Origin: Sporosarcina sp. PTS2304
Lineage (GTDB): Bacteria > Bacillota > Bacilli > Bacillales_A > Planococcaceae
Length of the DNA stretch: 64,000 nt
NCBI RefSeq assembly: GCF_003351785.1
Contig: NZ_CP031230.1
Coordinates: forward strand, 1,732,001 to 1,796,000
Reading direction: 5' to 3'
Positions 54,529 to 63,750 of this stretch are shown piece by piece. The notes beneath the pieces are model-generated. The model made no database searches. It saw nothing but the letters and a program-made list of their open reading frames with translations, and was not told where the DNA came from. Every line of letters starts with the position of its first letter. Position 1 is the stretch's first letter. The position numbers and the translations under genes are program-made.

Positions 54529-56007
54529 TTACTTGAGCGGATACTCTTTCCGAATCGCACGTGCTACATGGAAACCGCTTAGTGCTGATGAGAGCGTACC
54601 CGGGCCTGGAAATGATTGTTCCCCTGCTATATACAGCCTTGGCAACGGCGAACGAATGCTTTTCGGACGCAAAATAGCGTTTTTCACAGTCAACGGAAAG
54701 CCGCCGACACTTGATTTGCCGATAAAAGTCTTATACGTTTCAGGCGTGCCTGCTTCCGAGTACCGTATATATTTTTCTATCGTAAGAACCCTTTCAATTT
54801 CACCTAGCATCGTTTCCGCTAATTCCTCCTTGCGTTCTTCATATGCATCTTTCGAAAGATATCCCCAGCGCTCAGGATCCGCATGGATGGAACACGTCAA
54901 CATCACTTCCCCTTCCACCCGTTCGTTCCGGCGGTTGTAAGAAGGCTGGAACGTGGCATACACAGGTCCGTGGCCGTCAAATACCATATGCTGCTCGGGT
55001 ACGATTTGAAGGGCGAATGGAAGCCGTTTGCACTGCAACTGCTCCTCGACAATCGACGCATCCAATAATGCATCAATGCGAAATGCCCCCCACGAAAACT
55101 CTTTTACTTCAGAATGGCTCGTACGCGGCCCGAATGAAACACCGCTATTATTGATGACGATATCAAACGCCTCGTTGCGCTTCTTACTCGCTACATGCCA
55201 CTTCTTTTCCTTATGTACTATTTCTTTCACAGGCGAAGCAAGAACCACTTCGCCACCAAGTTCCACAATTCGCTGTGCCAATGCTTCACTCAATTGCGAC
55301 ATGCCTTTATCCACATAAAAGCTCCCTCTGCCGTAAATCGTCAATGCCAAGCTGGACGGCAACAACGCAGCTTTCGTACAGTCTGTCTGTGCCGCATCAA
55401 GCAATTGGGCATCCAAGAACTGACGGAACGGTTCATACGACTCCAATGAATACTTTCGCAACAAGTCTTCTACGGTATGCGTGGCATGGCGCGCAAGACG
55501 TAGCATACTTCCTGCGTGAAAGAGCGCATGCTTCGGCAATTTCCCGACATCGTACATTTTCTGTATCGGCAGTGACACACCAGAAGATGTCACGCCAAAT
55601 ACCGCTTCACTGAGCTGTTCCAACCGCTGCCAGAACGCCAACACATCATCTTTCCTCTCGAAAAAAACCCGTCCGAGTTCTTCTTTCCACATCGCGCGGT
55701 CTTGATACAATGAAATCTTCCGATCTTCCATGACAACATCCATCGGGTGATCCAGCCAGTCAAACGCGATCTTCATATCAAGCGAATCAAACAAATTATG
55801 CAACAACCCATTCTCCTCCAGGCCAAACGCAATCGTTGCCCCCGTTGGAAACAAATGTCCTTTTCTTATATAGGAACCAGCTGAACCTCCTACTCTTGTC
55901 GCTTTCTCTAAAATCGTCACTCCATATCCTTCCTTAGCCAACAAAGCACCCGCCATCAACCCCCCAATCCCTGCACCAATGACACAAACCGTGTTACTCA
56001 AAGCCAT
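54529..56007 (-). CDS. Phytoene desaturase-like FAD-dependent oxidoreductase
   Basis: 492 residues. FAD-binding NTVCVIGAGIGGLMAGALLA and EKATRVGGSAGSY at the N-terminus, and a C-terminal FAD block RLYIAGEQSFPGPGTLSSAL. These are features of the CrtI/CrtN/CrtO amine-oxidase-like superfamily of carotenoid desaturases, isomerases and ketolases. No other carotenoid gene is adjacent, so the substrate is uncertain. Confidence 0.85.
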   Translation of the reverse strand: MALSNTVCVIGAGIGGLMAGALLAKEGYGVTILEKATRVGGSAGSYIRKGHLFPTGATIAFGLEENGLLHNLFDSLDMKIAFDWLDHPMDVVMEDRKISLYQDRAMWKEELGRVFFERKDDVLAFWQRLEQLSEAVFGVTSSGVSLPIQKMYDVGKLPKHALFHAGSMLRLARHATHTVEDLLRKYSLESYEPFRQFLDAQLLDAAQTDCTKAALLPSSLALTIYGRGSFYVDKGMSQLSEALAQRIVELGGEVVLASPVKEIVHKEKKWHVASKKRNEAFDIVINNSGVSFGPRTSHSEVKEFSWGAFRIDALLDASIVEEQLQCKRLPFALQIVPEQHMVFDGHGPVYATFQPSYNRRNERVEGEVMLTCSIHADPERWGYLSKDAYEERKEELAETMLGEIERVLTIEKYIRYSEAGTPETYKTFIGKSSVGGFPLTVKNAILRPKSIRSPLPRLYIAGEQSFPGPGTLSSALSGFHVARAIRKEYPLK

Positions 56008-56111
56008 TACCTTCTTTCCGAAATATTTATATACTATGTACTATATGTATAATAAAGACTATTGAACTGTATATGTACCCCTTCCTTCAAATACTAAGCC
56101 TGTTCTAACAA

Positions 56112-56147
56112 AAAATGTATGAAGACAGCTCTCTCTTCATACATTTT
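56112..56147 (-). terminator. Terminator of the Cys/His-rich gene
   Basis: AAAATGTATGAAGA and TCTTCATACATTTT form a perfect 14-bp stem, loop of 8, T-run on the minus strand. Confidence 0.88.
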
Positions 56148-56167
56148 CTACCTAAATGATCGGCTAC

Positions 56168-56353
56168 TTACCAGAAAAAGTTCCAGCGTCTGCAGCATCT
56201 TCTGCAATGATGTCTACATTCCTGTCTACGGTGGCAATGGTGTCTATGATCTCGATGATGGTGACAACGGCCTCCTTCTCGTTCAGATCTTACTTCACGG
56301 CATTCACAAACTAATTGTACACGGTCCGGTCTTCTGTTATTTCCACAACACAC
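56168..56353 (-). CDS. Cys/His/Arg-rich small protein
   Basis: 61 residues from GTG 56353, with GGGAGGG 7 bases upstream and a perfect terminator 21 bases after the stop. Composition is extreme: MCCGNNRRPDRVQLVCECRE, then a His/Arg/Cys run (CHHHRDHRHHCHRRQEC) ending RRWNFFW, with about 9 Cys and 10 His. This suits metal binding or a spore-coat protein. CATATACTA at about 56393-56401 (minus strand) resembles a sigma-E/K -10. A competing frame in the same DNA lacks a start, so this frame is preferred. Confidence 0.6.
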   Translation of the reverse strand: MCCGNNRRPDRVQLVCECREVRSEREGGRCHHHRDHRHHCHRRQECRHHCRRCCRRWNFFW

Positions 56354-56499
56354 GGCTATTCCCTCCCTTGCAATTTGTATGCCGGCCAGCCTTATACTTA
56401 GTATATGAAGGAAGTTACAGTGCAATTGGACAAACAATCTACTTCAACAAAAAAATGCCGCCGATACAAGAAATCCTTGTAAGTGGGGGCACTTTTCAC

Positions 56500-57657
56500 T
56501 TATTGGTCTTCTATTATCAATTCTTCGTTACCATCTTCTACTCGTATAACCCACGTCTTTTGATCCGCATCAAATCGAATATCTTTTATTTCATTAAAAG
56601 TAAAATACTCCAGGGTTTTCTCTTCAATCGCCTTTGCTATAGCCTCGGATTCAGAAAGTACGGCAGTGGCCGGTTGATAATCTGGCAAAATTTCCACAAA
56701 TTTTGCTGCCCCTTGCCCAGGGTAGGATTCCAAAATAGCACCGGAAGCTTCCACATGAACACGTTGCCCCACCTTCAGCAAATGCGCTTCACCAAATGAA
56801 TAGTAGACAGCACCTTCTGTTCCACCTGCAACAAAAATAGTGCCGTCCGAGACATCCATGATGAAACCGCCCTCTTTCATAGGTGTCTCTGTCTTCTCTT
56901 CGTCAGGATGAATGATGGCAGACATTCCTGGCGACGCGACCATATTTCCTTCTTGTTCGAAGTCGAATGTGAAGTCAGGAAACTGTTTTTCTAGTTCTTT
57001 CTGTTGCGATTCACTTAAGAAGTCATGTCCTATTTCCACGACACCCGTGATCGTATTGACTGCTAATGAATACGAACCCCGTTTCTGTTGCATATTCTTT
57101 AGCACCGTCGCTACTTCATCTTGTACTGCATACAGTTCGTGTTGCGTATGTGGGCTACGGAAAAAGAAAATCGGTTCTGCTAGAATTTCTCCCGCATCCA
57201 CTTTCGCTTGTAGTGAATCAATCACTTTTTGTAGTCGCTCGTCAGGATGTTTCACACCAATCCACACCCCCGACTGATTCGCATCATACGTTTGATTTTC
57301 CAGGAATAGCACACCTTCACGATCAAAGGCTTCGTTGCCGCCATACACATCTTCTACTGTTTTGATCGCAATCGGACCTTCAATTGCCTGCACTGCCACA
57401 TCTTCTTCCAATTCCTTCGATGGCTCCCCTAAATGACCTTCTGTATAATCAGGAGTTTCCAATTGTTGTTGTGCAGCTCGATCACGTATCGGTGATTCAT
57501 CCACCGTCTGATCTAATTCCGCTAGTATTTCACGTCCATCGATTTCTTTGATCGTCTGCCACTGGTCTTGGGAACTAGACTTTCCTCCGCCTGACGTTCC
57601 ACACCCTCCTACCAACAATGCAACACAAAGAAAAATTGAAAATAGTATTTTCTTCAT
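56500..57657 (-). CDS. Lipoprotein with DUF3221-like modules
   Basis: 385 residues. Lipobox LLVGGCGTS after a short signal peptide. Residues ~250-320 (AIIHPDEEKTETPMKEGGFI, then MDVSDGTIFVAGGTEGAVYY, VGQRVHVEASGAILESYPGQG) resemble DUF3221/OB-fold modules of Bacillus lipoproteins. It is anchored on the outer membrane face. Function unknown. Confidence 0.82.
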   Translation of the reverse strand: MKKILFSIFLCVALLVGGCGTSGGGKSSSQDQWQTIKEIDGREILAELDQTVDESPIRDRAAQQQLETPDYTEGHLGEPSKELEEDVAVQAIEGPIAIKTVEDVYGGNEAFDREGVLFLENQTYDANQSGVWIGVKHPDERLQKVIDSLQAKVDAGEILAEPIFFFRSPHTQHELYAVQDEVATVLKNMQQKRGSYSLAVNTITGVVEIGHDFLSESQQKELEKQFPDFTFDFEQEGNMVASPGMSAIIHPDEEKTETPMKEGGFIMDVSDGTIFVAGGTEGAVYYSFGEAHLLKVGQRVHVEASGAILESYPGQGAAKFVEILPDYQPATAVLSESEAIAKAIEEKTLEYFTFNEIKDIRFDADQKTWVIRVEDGNEELIIEDQ

Positions 57658-57898
57658 ATAGCTTCGCCTCTCTTTCTATTGCAGTAGACGGCGATGTGAT
57701 TGAAAAGTTACAAAAAAGGGTACATTTAAAAAGGGTGAGGAAGACCTTATGAGCTAAGATGTTTGACGTTAAACTATTTAATTGATTTATAGTTTATTTA
57801 GTCGTATATTGTTCAATGGTCTATCCACATAGCACGCAAAGGGTAAACAAATTTTCATCTACATTTATCGTACCACCTATAAAAAAGGAGTGTTTTTC

Positions 57899-58672
57899 AT
57901 GACAGGAATGATGGAAGGAAAAGCAGGATTAGTAACAGGATCGGGTTCGGGTATTGGGAGAGCTACTGCACTTGCACTAGCAAAAGCGGGTGCTAAAGTG
58001 ATGATTTCTGACGTTAGCGATGCTGCTGGTCAAGAAACCGTACAAATAATTCAAGATGCAGGTGGAGAAGCAGCGTTCTTCAAATGTGACGTAAGCAATG
58101 AAGAACAAGTCATCGAACTCGTTAATAAAACTGTTGAAACTTTTGGTAAGCTCGACTTTGCGCATAACAATGCAGGCATCAACAAAGGACTAAAACCAAT
58201 TGGTGAAATGGATTCCAAAGACTGGGATATTACACTGAAAGTCAATTTGTACGGAACATTTTACTGCATTAAACACGAAGTTAATGCGATGTTGAAAACT
58301 GGTGGTGGCGCTATTGTCAATACTGCATCGGGTGCTGGTATCGAAGGTTCACCAAACATGGCACCGTACACAGCGTCCAAACACGCAATTGCTGGCTTAA
58401 CTAAATCAGTAGCACTAGAATACGGTCAACAAGGTATCACGATCAACTCTATCGCGCCAGGAGCTACAATTACTCCGGCAATCGAAAGTTGGGCAAAGAC
58501 ATCTCCAGAACAATACCAAGGCGTACTCGATTCTCTTCCAGCCGGCAGAATGTCTACTGCAGAAGAACAAGCCAATGCAGTCGTCTTCCTCTGTTCAGAC
58601 CTTGCAAAATCGATTAGCGGTGTCACACTTGCGGTAGACGGTGGATACACTGCAGGTAAAATGCAACAATAA
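57899..58672 (+). CDS. Short-chain dehydrogenase/reductase (glucose 1-dehydrogenase-like)
   Basis: 257 residues, ATG 57899 with AAAGGAG upstream. Cofactor motif GLVTGSGSGIGRATALALAK, NNAGINKG and the catalytic Ser...Tyr-xxx-Lys as NTASGAGIEGSPNMAPYTASKHA. Classical NAD(P)-dependent SDR; the substrate cannot be assigned. The ~230 bases upstream hold only the promoter. Confidence 0.92.
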   Translation: MTGMMEGKAGLVTGSGSGIGRATALALAKAGAKVMISDVSDAAGQETVQIIQDAGGEAAFFKCDVSNEEQVIELVNKTVETFGKLDFAHNNAGINKGLKPIGEMDSKDWDITLKVNLYGTFYCIKHEVNAMLKTGGGAIVNTASGAGIEGSPNMAPYTASKHAIAGLTKSVALEYGQQGITINSIAPGATITPAIESWAKTSPEQYQGVLDSLPAGRMSTAEEQANAVVFLCSDLAKSISGVTLAVDGGYTAGKMQQ

Positions 58673-58679
58673 CATAAAA

Positions 58680-58716
58680 AAAGAGTGGATCAGGCATTTT
58701 ACCTGATCCACTCTTT
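58680..58716 (+). terminator. Rho-independent terminator
   Basis: AAAGAGTGGATCAGG and CCTGATCCACTCTTT, perfect 15-bp stem. Confidence 0.93.
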
Positions 58717-58798
58717 TTATATAGTTTTTCCTTCATACATATACTTTCAACACACACATATGTATGGAGAGAATACTGTAGAAAAGGAAGTGACTTGC

Positions 58799-59047
58799 AT
58801 GCCAAATAAGCCACTGCAATCTCTCGTGACAAGAACTCCTGAAGAAGGATACGCACTAGCCGTAAAACTTGCTCAAAAAGGAATCGAACTTATTCAACCG
58901 TCAGAAGAGATTAGAAAAGTATTGCGTCCCGTCTATTCAAGAGATGCTTCAAGTTTAATAGCCGCTTCACACGTGATTTCAACTCATTTCCAAACGATTG
59001 CTGCGGCAAATAACTACTGGCGCACGTGGCCAGCGTATTATCCATAA
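58799..59047 (+). CDS. Small conserved protein, paralogue of 44632-44856
   Basis: 82 residues, ATG 58799 with AAGGAAG upstream. LVTRTPEEGYALAVKLAQKG, PSEEIRKVLRPVYSRDASSL and STHFQTIAAANNYWRTWPAY correspond column by column to the 74-residue protein at 44632-44856, with an added WPAYYP tail. Family function unknown; helical, soluble. Confidence 0.82.
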   Translation: MPNKPLQSLVTRTPEEGYALAVKLAQKGIELIQPSEEIRKVLRPVYSRDASSLIAASHVISTHFQTIAAANNYWRTWPAYYP

Positions 59048-59174
59048 CCACAGTAGCGGGCAGACTACGGTTTGCCTTTTTTTGTTCGATCCGCTCAGGA
59101 ATCAGATGAGTTCCACACGACTATTCTTCAATCAAAAAAACATAAAAAGAGTCTCCCCTTCCTATGTTTTCATT

Positions 59175-59324
59175 TTATTTATCCGCTTGTTCTTGCTTTT
59201 TCTTCAAATACGCTTCTCGTATCTTTTCTAGCTGTTGCTTTTTATCAAATTGGGCGGGCTTGTTTTTCTCATGATACTTCGCGACAGCCGCTTTGCCTTT
59301 AGAATCCAATTGATATTTTCCCAT
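59175..59324 (-). CDS. Very small Lys/Gln-rich protein
   Basis: 49 residues, MGKYQLDSKGKAAVAKYHEK to KKKQEQADK, ATG 59324 with AGGTGAAGTAG upstream. Highly basic and probably helical; similar 45-55 residue proteins (MGKxxLxxKGxxAVxxYHEKN) are familiar from Bacillaceae with unknown role. Confidence 0.75.
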   Translation of the reverse strand: MGKYQLDSKGKAAVAKYHEKNKPAQFDKKQQLEKIREAYLKKKQEQADK

Positions 59325-59413
59325 CTACTTCACCTACTATTCTGTTAGACGTACTGCTGTTTCCAGTATACTCCCTCACTAGCCACTGTGTATAGAATTA
59401 AATTTCGTCACGA

Positions 59414-60337
59414 CTACACTTTAACGACAGGCTCCCTCACAGTCAATGTACGTTTCACCGTATCCATAGTTACACGTGCTCCAATAGGAATCGTCATTTT
59501 AAAATAATCATGCGCAGTCGCCACATTTGTCAGTAACGGTTTTCCTAAAGGGACGATGAATTCATTGATCAAATCCACATAACTCTTGCCGTATGCAGGG
59601 TCACAATTCGTACATTGCCCCATTATTATGCCGATACAATCATCAAATTTTCCTGCCAGCGCCAAATGATTGATATACCGATACACTGTATTGATCGGCT
59701 CATGCGTTTCTTCTAAAAGAAGAATCCTGCCTTCTGTATTGATTTCATACGGCGTACCTAACGTCCCGACAAATGACGTGAGATTCCCACCGACAATCTG
59801 ACCTGTGACATTTCCAGGAACGACACCGATCATCGGCACTTCCGGTGGGTTCAGCAGTTGCCAAGGTGCCGTCACAGTCGATGTTGCAGTAAAAAATTGA
59901 TTAAAGTTATAGGCAGGGGTTTGAGGATTAAAATCCAGCAACAGTAAACTTTGAAAACTGATGAGATCGCCATATTCAAACAATGCATTCAATAGAACCG
60001 TAATATCACTATATCCCGAAATAATTTTAGGATTTTTCTTAATTATGTTAAAATCAAGAAAAGGCAAAATACTCGCCACTCCAACCCCGCCACGAGCAGG
60101 TAAAATCCATTTCACTTCGGGATTCTTAAACATTTTCATCAAATCAGAAGCCATCTGCTGTGGAGTCGCCGCCAAAAACCCATTGGCCGAATAAACATGT
60201 TCACCGACCACTACTTTATAGCCCATACTCTGTAACATCCGAATCCCTGCCGTTATGCGATTCGCTGCTAACGGACTGCCAAGCGTCACAATCCCCACCG
60301 TATCGCCTCGGCGCAATTGTTGCGGGATCATCACCAT
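59414..60337 (-). CDS. LD-carboxypeptidase (S66, MccF/LdcA family)
   Basis: 307 residues. The nucleophile serine is in ISGYSDITVLLNAL, the catalytic Glu in RILLLEETHEPINTVYRY and His in TNVATAHDYFKM. N-terminus QQLRRGDTVGIVTLGSPL. LdcA enzymes cut the L,D bond of muropeptide tetrapeptides in recycling; MccF relatives give immunity to microcin C-like compounds. Context does not decide. Start at ATG 60337 or ATG 60331. Confidence 0.9.
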   Translation of the reverse strand: MVMIPQQLRRGDTVGIVTLGSPLAANRITAGIRMLQSMGYKVVVGEHVYSANGFLAATPQQMASDLMKMFKNPEVKWILPARGGVGVASILPFLDFNIIKKNPKIISGYSDITVLLNALFEYGDLISFQSLLLLDFNPQTPAYNFNQFFTATSTVTAPWQLLNPPEVPMIGVVPGNVTGQIVGGNLTSFVGTLGTPYEINTEGRILLLEETHEPINTVYRYINHLALAGKFDDCIGIIMGQCTNCDPAYGKSYVDLINEFIVPLGKPLLTNVATAHDYFKMTIPIGARVTMDTVKRTLTVREPVVKV

Positions 60338-60448
60338 ACGTCCTCTCTCCTTCCCATCTTGCTATCAATACCTATGTCATAGCATATGTAAAAGGAAATG
60401 TTCGGGAACTCTTTTTTCTTAGTATCTAAGTGCTTCACACTTCCATAC

Positions 60449-60480
60449 AAAAAAACTCCGCTAGTTCACCTAACGAAGTT
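60449..60480 (-). terminator. Terminator of the 87-residue gene
   Basis: Minus strand AACTTCGTTAG and CTAGCGGAGTT pair fully with G-U pairs, followed by TTTTTTT. Confidence 0.8.
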
Positions 60481-60503
60481 CTCCAACTGTATATACTGTC
60501 CAA

Positions 60504-60767
60504 TCATTCACCTACGATAGATAAGCACCAATTGAAATTATCCCATGCCGAATACCAGCCCGTGAACAATTCTTCGGAATCATCCCAACGCACCTCGAAC
60601 TTCTTCTGTCCATCTACCTCAACCAAATACAGTGCGAGCGTAGCATCTTCTTTAGAAGTCGCTAACAACATACCATGCTGAAGCTGTTCTTCCGTAAGTT
60701 CCACATCTGCCACTGAACGCAATTGCGCTTGTTCGAACACTGGTTTATTACTAATTTTATAATTCAT
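60504..60767 (-). CDS. Small hypothetical protein
   Basis: 87 residues, unrecognised. Acidic, with QLQHGMLLATSKEDATLALY and FEVRWDDSEELFTGWYSAWD. Ribosome site GCGGAGGG ahead of the ATG. Own terminator downstream. Confidence 0.75.
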   Translation of the reverse strand: MNYKISNKPVFEQAQLRSVADVELTEEQLQHGMLLATSKEDATLALYLVEVDGQKKFEVRWDDSEELFTGWYSAWDNFNWCLSIVGE

Positions 60768-61182
60768 AAAGACCCTCCGCTACAACGTATATTCTATCTA
60801 TTCATTCGTACTTCTACTGTACGTTAAACTACTACAGAAGTTTATTTTATACGTATTCGCGTATGAAATCAAAGGGAAAGTTTATGAAGTGAAAAAATTC
60901 CGCAAAACTTCGATGCGTTCAAATCACACGATACATACGTTTTCCATACGTAGCGAAGATTCCATCTGATGCTCATAATTTTTTATAGAAAACATTTCAC
61001 TTCTTAAAAAACAATTCGAAAGAACAACCCATCTTACTTACTATTTTTCATTCATACTCACCTCTATCTTTCAAAAATAAGACGACACACAGTAGATAAA
61101 TCACACTGAAAGTAAACTCTCTTGATATTCTCTAGCGAGTCAGGGTATAGAATAGGTAGTGAGAAAATAGGAGGTTATTTAC
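60768..61182. other. Intergenic region with promoter for the deaminase
   Basis: 415 AT-rich bases, no gene. TTGATA (61122-61127), 18-base spacer and TATAGA (61146-61151) form a plausible sigma-A promoter for the deaminase gene. Nothing else stands out. Confidence 0.5.
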
Positions 61183-61662
61183 ATGTTCACTGAATCAGAG
61201 TTACAACACTTGCAACGAAGTATCGATTTGGCAAAAATCGCATTAGACAATGGAGATCAGCCGTATGGTTCGGTTCTCGTTTCAGCTGAAGGCCATGTAC
61301 TAGCGGAAGACCGGAACCGTATAGGAAATGGCGATCCTACACAACATCCAGAATTCGCATTGGCACGTTGGGCTGCGGATCATATGACTGCCGATGAGCG
61401 AGCGAATGCCACAGTGTATACATCGGGCGAACATTGTCCAATGTGTGCCGCCGCGCATGGTCTTGTCGGGTTGGGCAAGATTGTCTATGTGAGTTCGTCG
61501 AAACAAACGGCGGAGTGGATGAAAGAATTGGGAATTGGCCCGTCGAATGTTGAAACGTTGCCGATCGAGGAAGTTATTCGTGATGCACGAGTGGTAGGTC
61601 CGGTTCCTGAACTCGTCGAGCAAGTGCACGAATTGCATCGACAATATTATGCGAATAAGTAA
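61183..61662 (+). CDS. Nucleoside deaminase (CMP/dCMP/guanine deaminase fold)
   Basis: 159 residues with AGGAGG upstream. Zinc-binding motifs are HPEFALARWAADH (H-x-E with proline in place of the usual alanine) and GEHCPMCAAAHGLVGLG (PCxxC type). This resembles guanine deaminase/TadA-like family members. The substrate is not fixed by the sequence. Confidence 0.88.
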   Translation: MFTESELQHLQRSIDLAKIALDNGDQPYGSVLVSAEGHVLAEDRNRIGNGDPTQHPEFALARWAADHMTADERANATVYTSGEHCPMCAAAHGLVGLGKIVYVSSSKQTAEWMKELGIGPSNVETLPIEEVIRDARVVGPVPELVEQVHELHRQYYANK

Positions 61663-61850
61663 TGTGTAATGAATGGAATGAAGCGTGATCTATCGACTGT
61701 TCTACGATTCTTTTTTGTTCCAACTGACTGCACTATATAGCCCAAAACGCTCAGCCTATTCAGAAGTTCCCGTAGACGTCGCTTCGTTTTCATGTATAGT
61801 GAAGGAAGTGGAATACATTGCCCACAGCAGTGTAAATGGGAGGCGATCAT

Positions 61851-62702
61851 GTGACGAGGATAGTGTTAACGACTGAAAGTGGTGCGGATTTACCAGATTC
61901 TTTAGCGAGAAAGCATGGTATATATGTAGTACCGATGCATGTCATTATGGAAGGTCAAGATTATTTGGATGGTCAATTACCGGTAGAGGACATTTATGCA
62001 TACTATGATCGAACGAAAAAGATTCCTTCTACTTCTGCTACGAACGTTCATGAGTATCAAGAGTTTTTCAAGAAGATCAGAACGGACTTTCCGGATTGTA
62101 CGATCGTTCATATTGGCTATACATCTAAAGCGTCTGTCTCTTTTCAAAATGCAGTATTGGCAACGGAAGATATGGAAGACATCCATTTACTCGACGCATT
62201 AAACGTCACTGGCGGATTGACTGCTATCGTCATGTACGCAGTTGCGCTGTTGGAAAACGAACCTATGCTAGAACCGGTTCAATTTCTCGAAAAAATTGAG
62301 GCTGTCATTCCTAAGACGAGGCTTGCATTTCTCCCAGGAAGCTTAGACTTTCTACGCGCTGGCGGACGAGTTAGTAATATGGCATACCTCGGAGGTGCAT
62401 TGTTAAAAATCAAACCGTGTATCGAACTTGTAGAAGGTAAACTTATGTCCACTAAAAAATACCGTGGCAACATGAACAAAGTAGCGGAAATTCTATTTCA
62501 CGACTACTTACAGCAATATACGATCGACAAACAGCAAATTTATTTCATGTACTCAATAGGACTAAGTGAAACGATCAAACAACGGATCGATGAAATTGCA
62601 AAAGACAACGGTTTCGAAAACAGAGTTTGGATTGAAGCAGGTGCAATGATTTCGACACATTCTGGACCTGGCGGGTTTGGGATTGCTGGTATTGAGTGTT
62701 AA
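61851..62702 (+). CDS. DegV family fatty-acid-binding protein
   Basis: 283 residues, GTG 61851 after GGAGGCGATCAT. Two-lobe family with LTTESGADLPDSLARKHGIY, TSATNVHEYQEFF, VHIGYTSKASVSFQNA, LDFLRAGGRVSNMAYLGGAL and STHSGPGGFGIAG. Such proteins (FakB) hold a fatty acid for phosphorylation by FakA. Confidence 0.92.
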   Translation: MTRIVLTTESGADLPDSLARKHGIYVVPMHVIMEGQDYLDGQLPVEDIYAYYDRTKKIPSTSATNVHEYQEFFKKIRTDFPDCTIVHIGYTSKASVSFQNAVLATEDMEDIHLLDALNVTGGLTAIVMYAVALLENEPMLEPVQFLEKIEAVIPKTRLAFLPGSLDFLRAGGRVSNMAYLGGALLKIKPCIELVEGKLMSTKKYRGNMNKVAEILFHDYLQQYTIDKQQIYFMYSIGLSETIKQRIDEIAKDNGFENRVWIEAGAMISTHSGPGGFGIAGIEC

Positions 62703-62708
62703 TACAAC

Positions 62709-62734
62709 AGGTACCTTTTCAGGTGCCTTTTTTT
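62709..62734 (+). terminator. Rho-independent terminator
   Basis: AGGTACC and GGTGCCT arms followed by TTTTTTT. Confidence 0.85.
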
Positions 62735-62747
62735 ATATGGGCACTCG

Positions 62748-62969
62748 TTAAACGACTGTCTTTTCTTTATGAATGATGGGGACGGCAGCTAACACATGGT
62801 CAATGATGAAAGTACGCTTCGCTTTGCGTAAAAAACAATACGCTACAAAAATTTCCGAATGGATATGCAAGACTTTTACTTTTCGTTTGCTAATCGTTCC
62901 CCCTTTGTCCATATACATTAACTCGATAACTTCCTCATACTTTCGTGACTTCTCTAATAGTTTACGCAC
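62748..62969 (-). CDS. Small WYL-domain-like protein
   Basis: 73 residues from GTG 62969 with GGGGGA upstream. YEEVIELMYMDKGGTISKRK and YCFLRKAKRTFIIDHVLAAV read as a lone WYL domain without the helix-turn-helix seen in WYL regulators. It may sense a small ligand or nucleic acid. Confidence 0.75.
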   Translation of the reverse strand: MRKLLEKSRKYEEVIELMYMDKGGTISKRKVKVLHIHSEIFVAYCFLRKAKRTFIIDHVLAAVPIIHKEKTVV

Positions 62970-63093
62970 GTTTGTTCCCCCTTAATTCCAGTATAAAGAA
63001 TGTATGTTCGTTTGTAAAGTGAAAAAGCGCACCTTCCTCCGTAAAAGAGAGTCGCTTGATTATATCGTATGTTATTTGTAGTATACTTTGCAG

Positions 63094-63224
63094 TTATCGA
63101 TTAGATTTCACTGCCTCAATCTGTTCGGGTTTGCCGAGCAATAGCAACAAATCTCGCTCTTGTCACGGTTCGTCTGACGTGCTCGGAAGTAAACGGCCAT
63201 TACGAGAAACTCCTGCAATGAGCC
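63094..63224 (-). pseudogene. TrkA-C/RCK domain remnant
   Basis: Minus-strand reading LIAGVSRNGRLLPSTSDEP, a TGA, then QERDLLLLLGKPEQIEAVKS and a stop. This is the C-terminal ligand-binding domain of potassium-channel regulators (TrkA-C), with the rest of the gene missing and one internal stop. Confidence 0.6.
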
Positions 63225-63574
63225 TACTTCGTCACCCACACATACTTCACCGTAACTGGGCCGTCTTCAAGGTCATATGTCTTATCAAACTGCCCCGTCT
63301 CGATTAACTCACGAAACGCTTTCTTCATCCGTTCTCCCCATGCTTCTATTTCATAATCATACGGATGTGGATAAATCGAAGGAAAGACCTGATGTATCTT
63401 CTGTAAATCATCCTTATCGAAATGATGACTATATTTATACTTCGATGACACCGATTGCTTTTTTAGTTTCAAAGGCGCTCGGTCAATCTGATTCCCTTTC
63501 CGTTCAAATGAAATCACATTCTTCTTACCTGATGTGACTTTATCAATTTCAATAATAATTTCTCTATTCGTCAT
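63224..63574 (-). CDS. Hypothetical protein
   Basis: 116 residues, unrecognised, ATG 63574 with AGGAGCTAAG upstream. TNREIIIEIDKVTSGKKNVI, KKQSVSSKYKYSHHFDKDDL and EDGPVTVKYVWVTK are typical of a small soluble protein. Its stop abuts the RCK relic. Confidence 0.7.
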   Translation of the reverse strand: MTNREIIIEIDKVTSGKKNVISFERKGNQIDRAPLKLKKQSVSSKYKYSHHFDKDDLQKIHQVFPSIYPHPYDYEIEAWGERMKKAFRELIETGQFDKTYDLEDGPVTVKYVWVTK

Positions 63575-63690
63575 GATCTTAGCTCCTCTACTTTTTGACA
63601 AGCACCTTAAAAAAACGTCTATGAACATTTATTATAAGATGAATCTCATTTCAACACAATTCAGAATCCTACGATAGGATACATCACGTA

Positions 63691-63745
63691 AAAAAGGTAC
63701 CTATGTGAGAAACATTCATGCTGGTTCCTCCCACAGATACCTTTA
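63691..63745 (-). terminator. Terminator of the window-edge gene
   Basis: Minus strand AAAGGTATCTGTGGGAG and CTCACATAGGTACCTTT pair over 17 positions with G-U pairs, followed by TTTTACG. Confidence 0.8.
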
Positions 63746-63750
63746 TTCAA

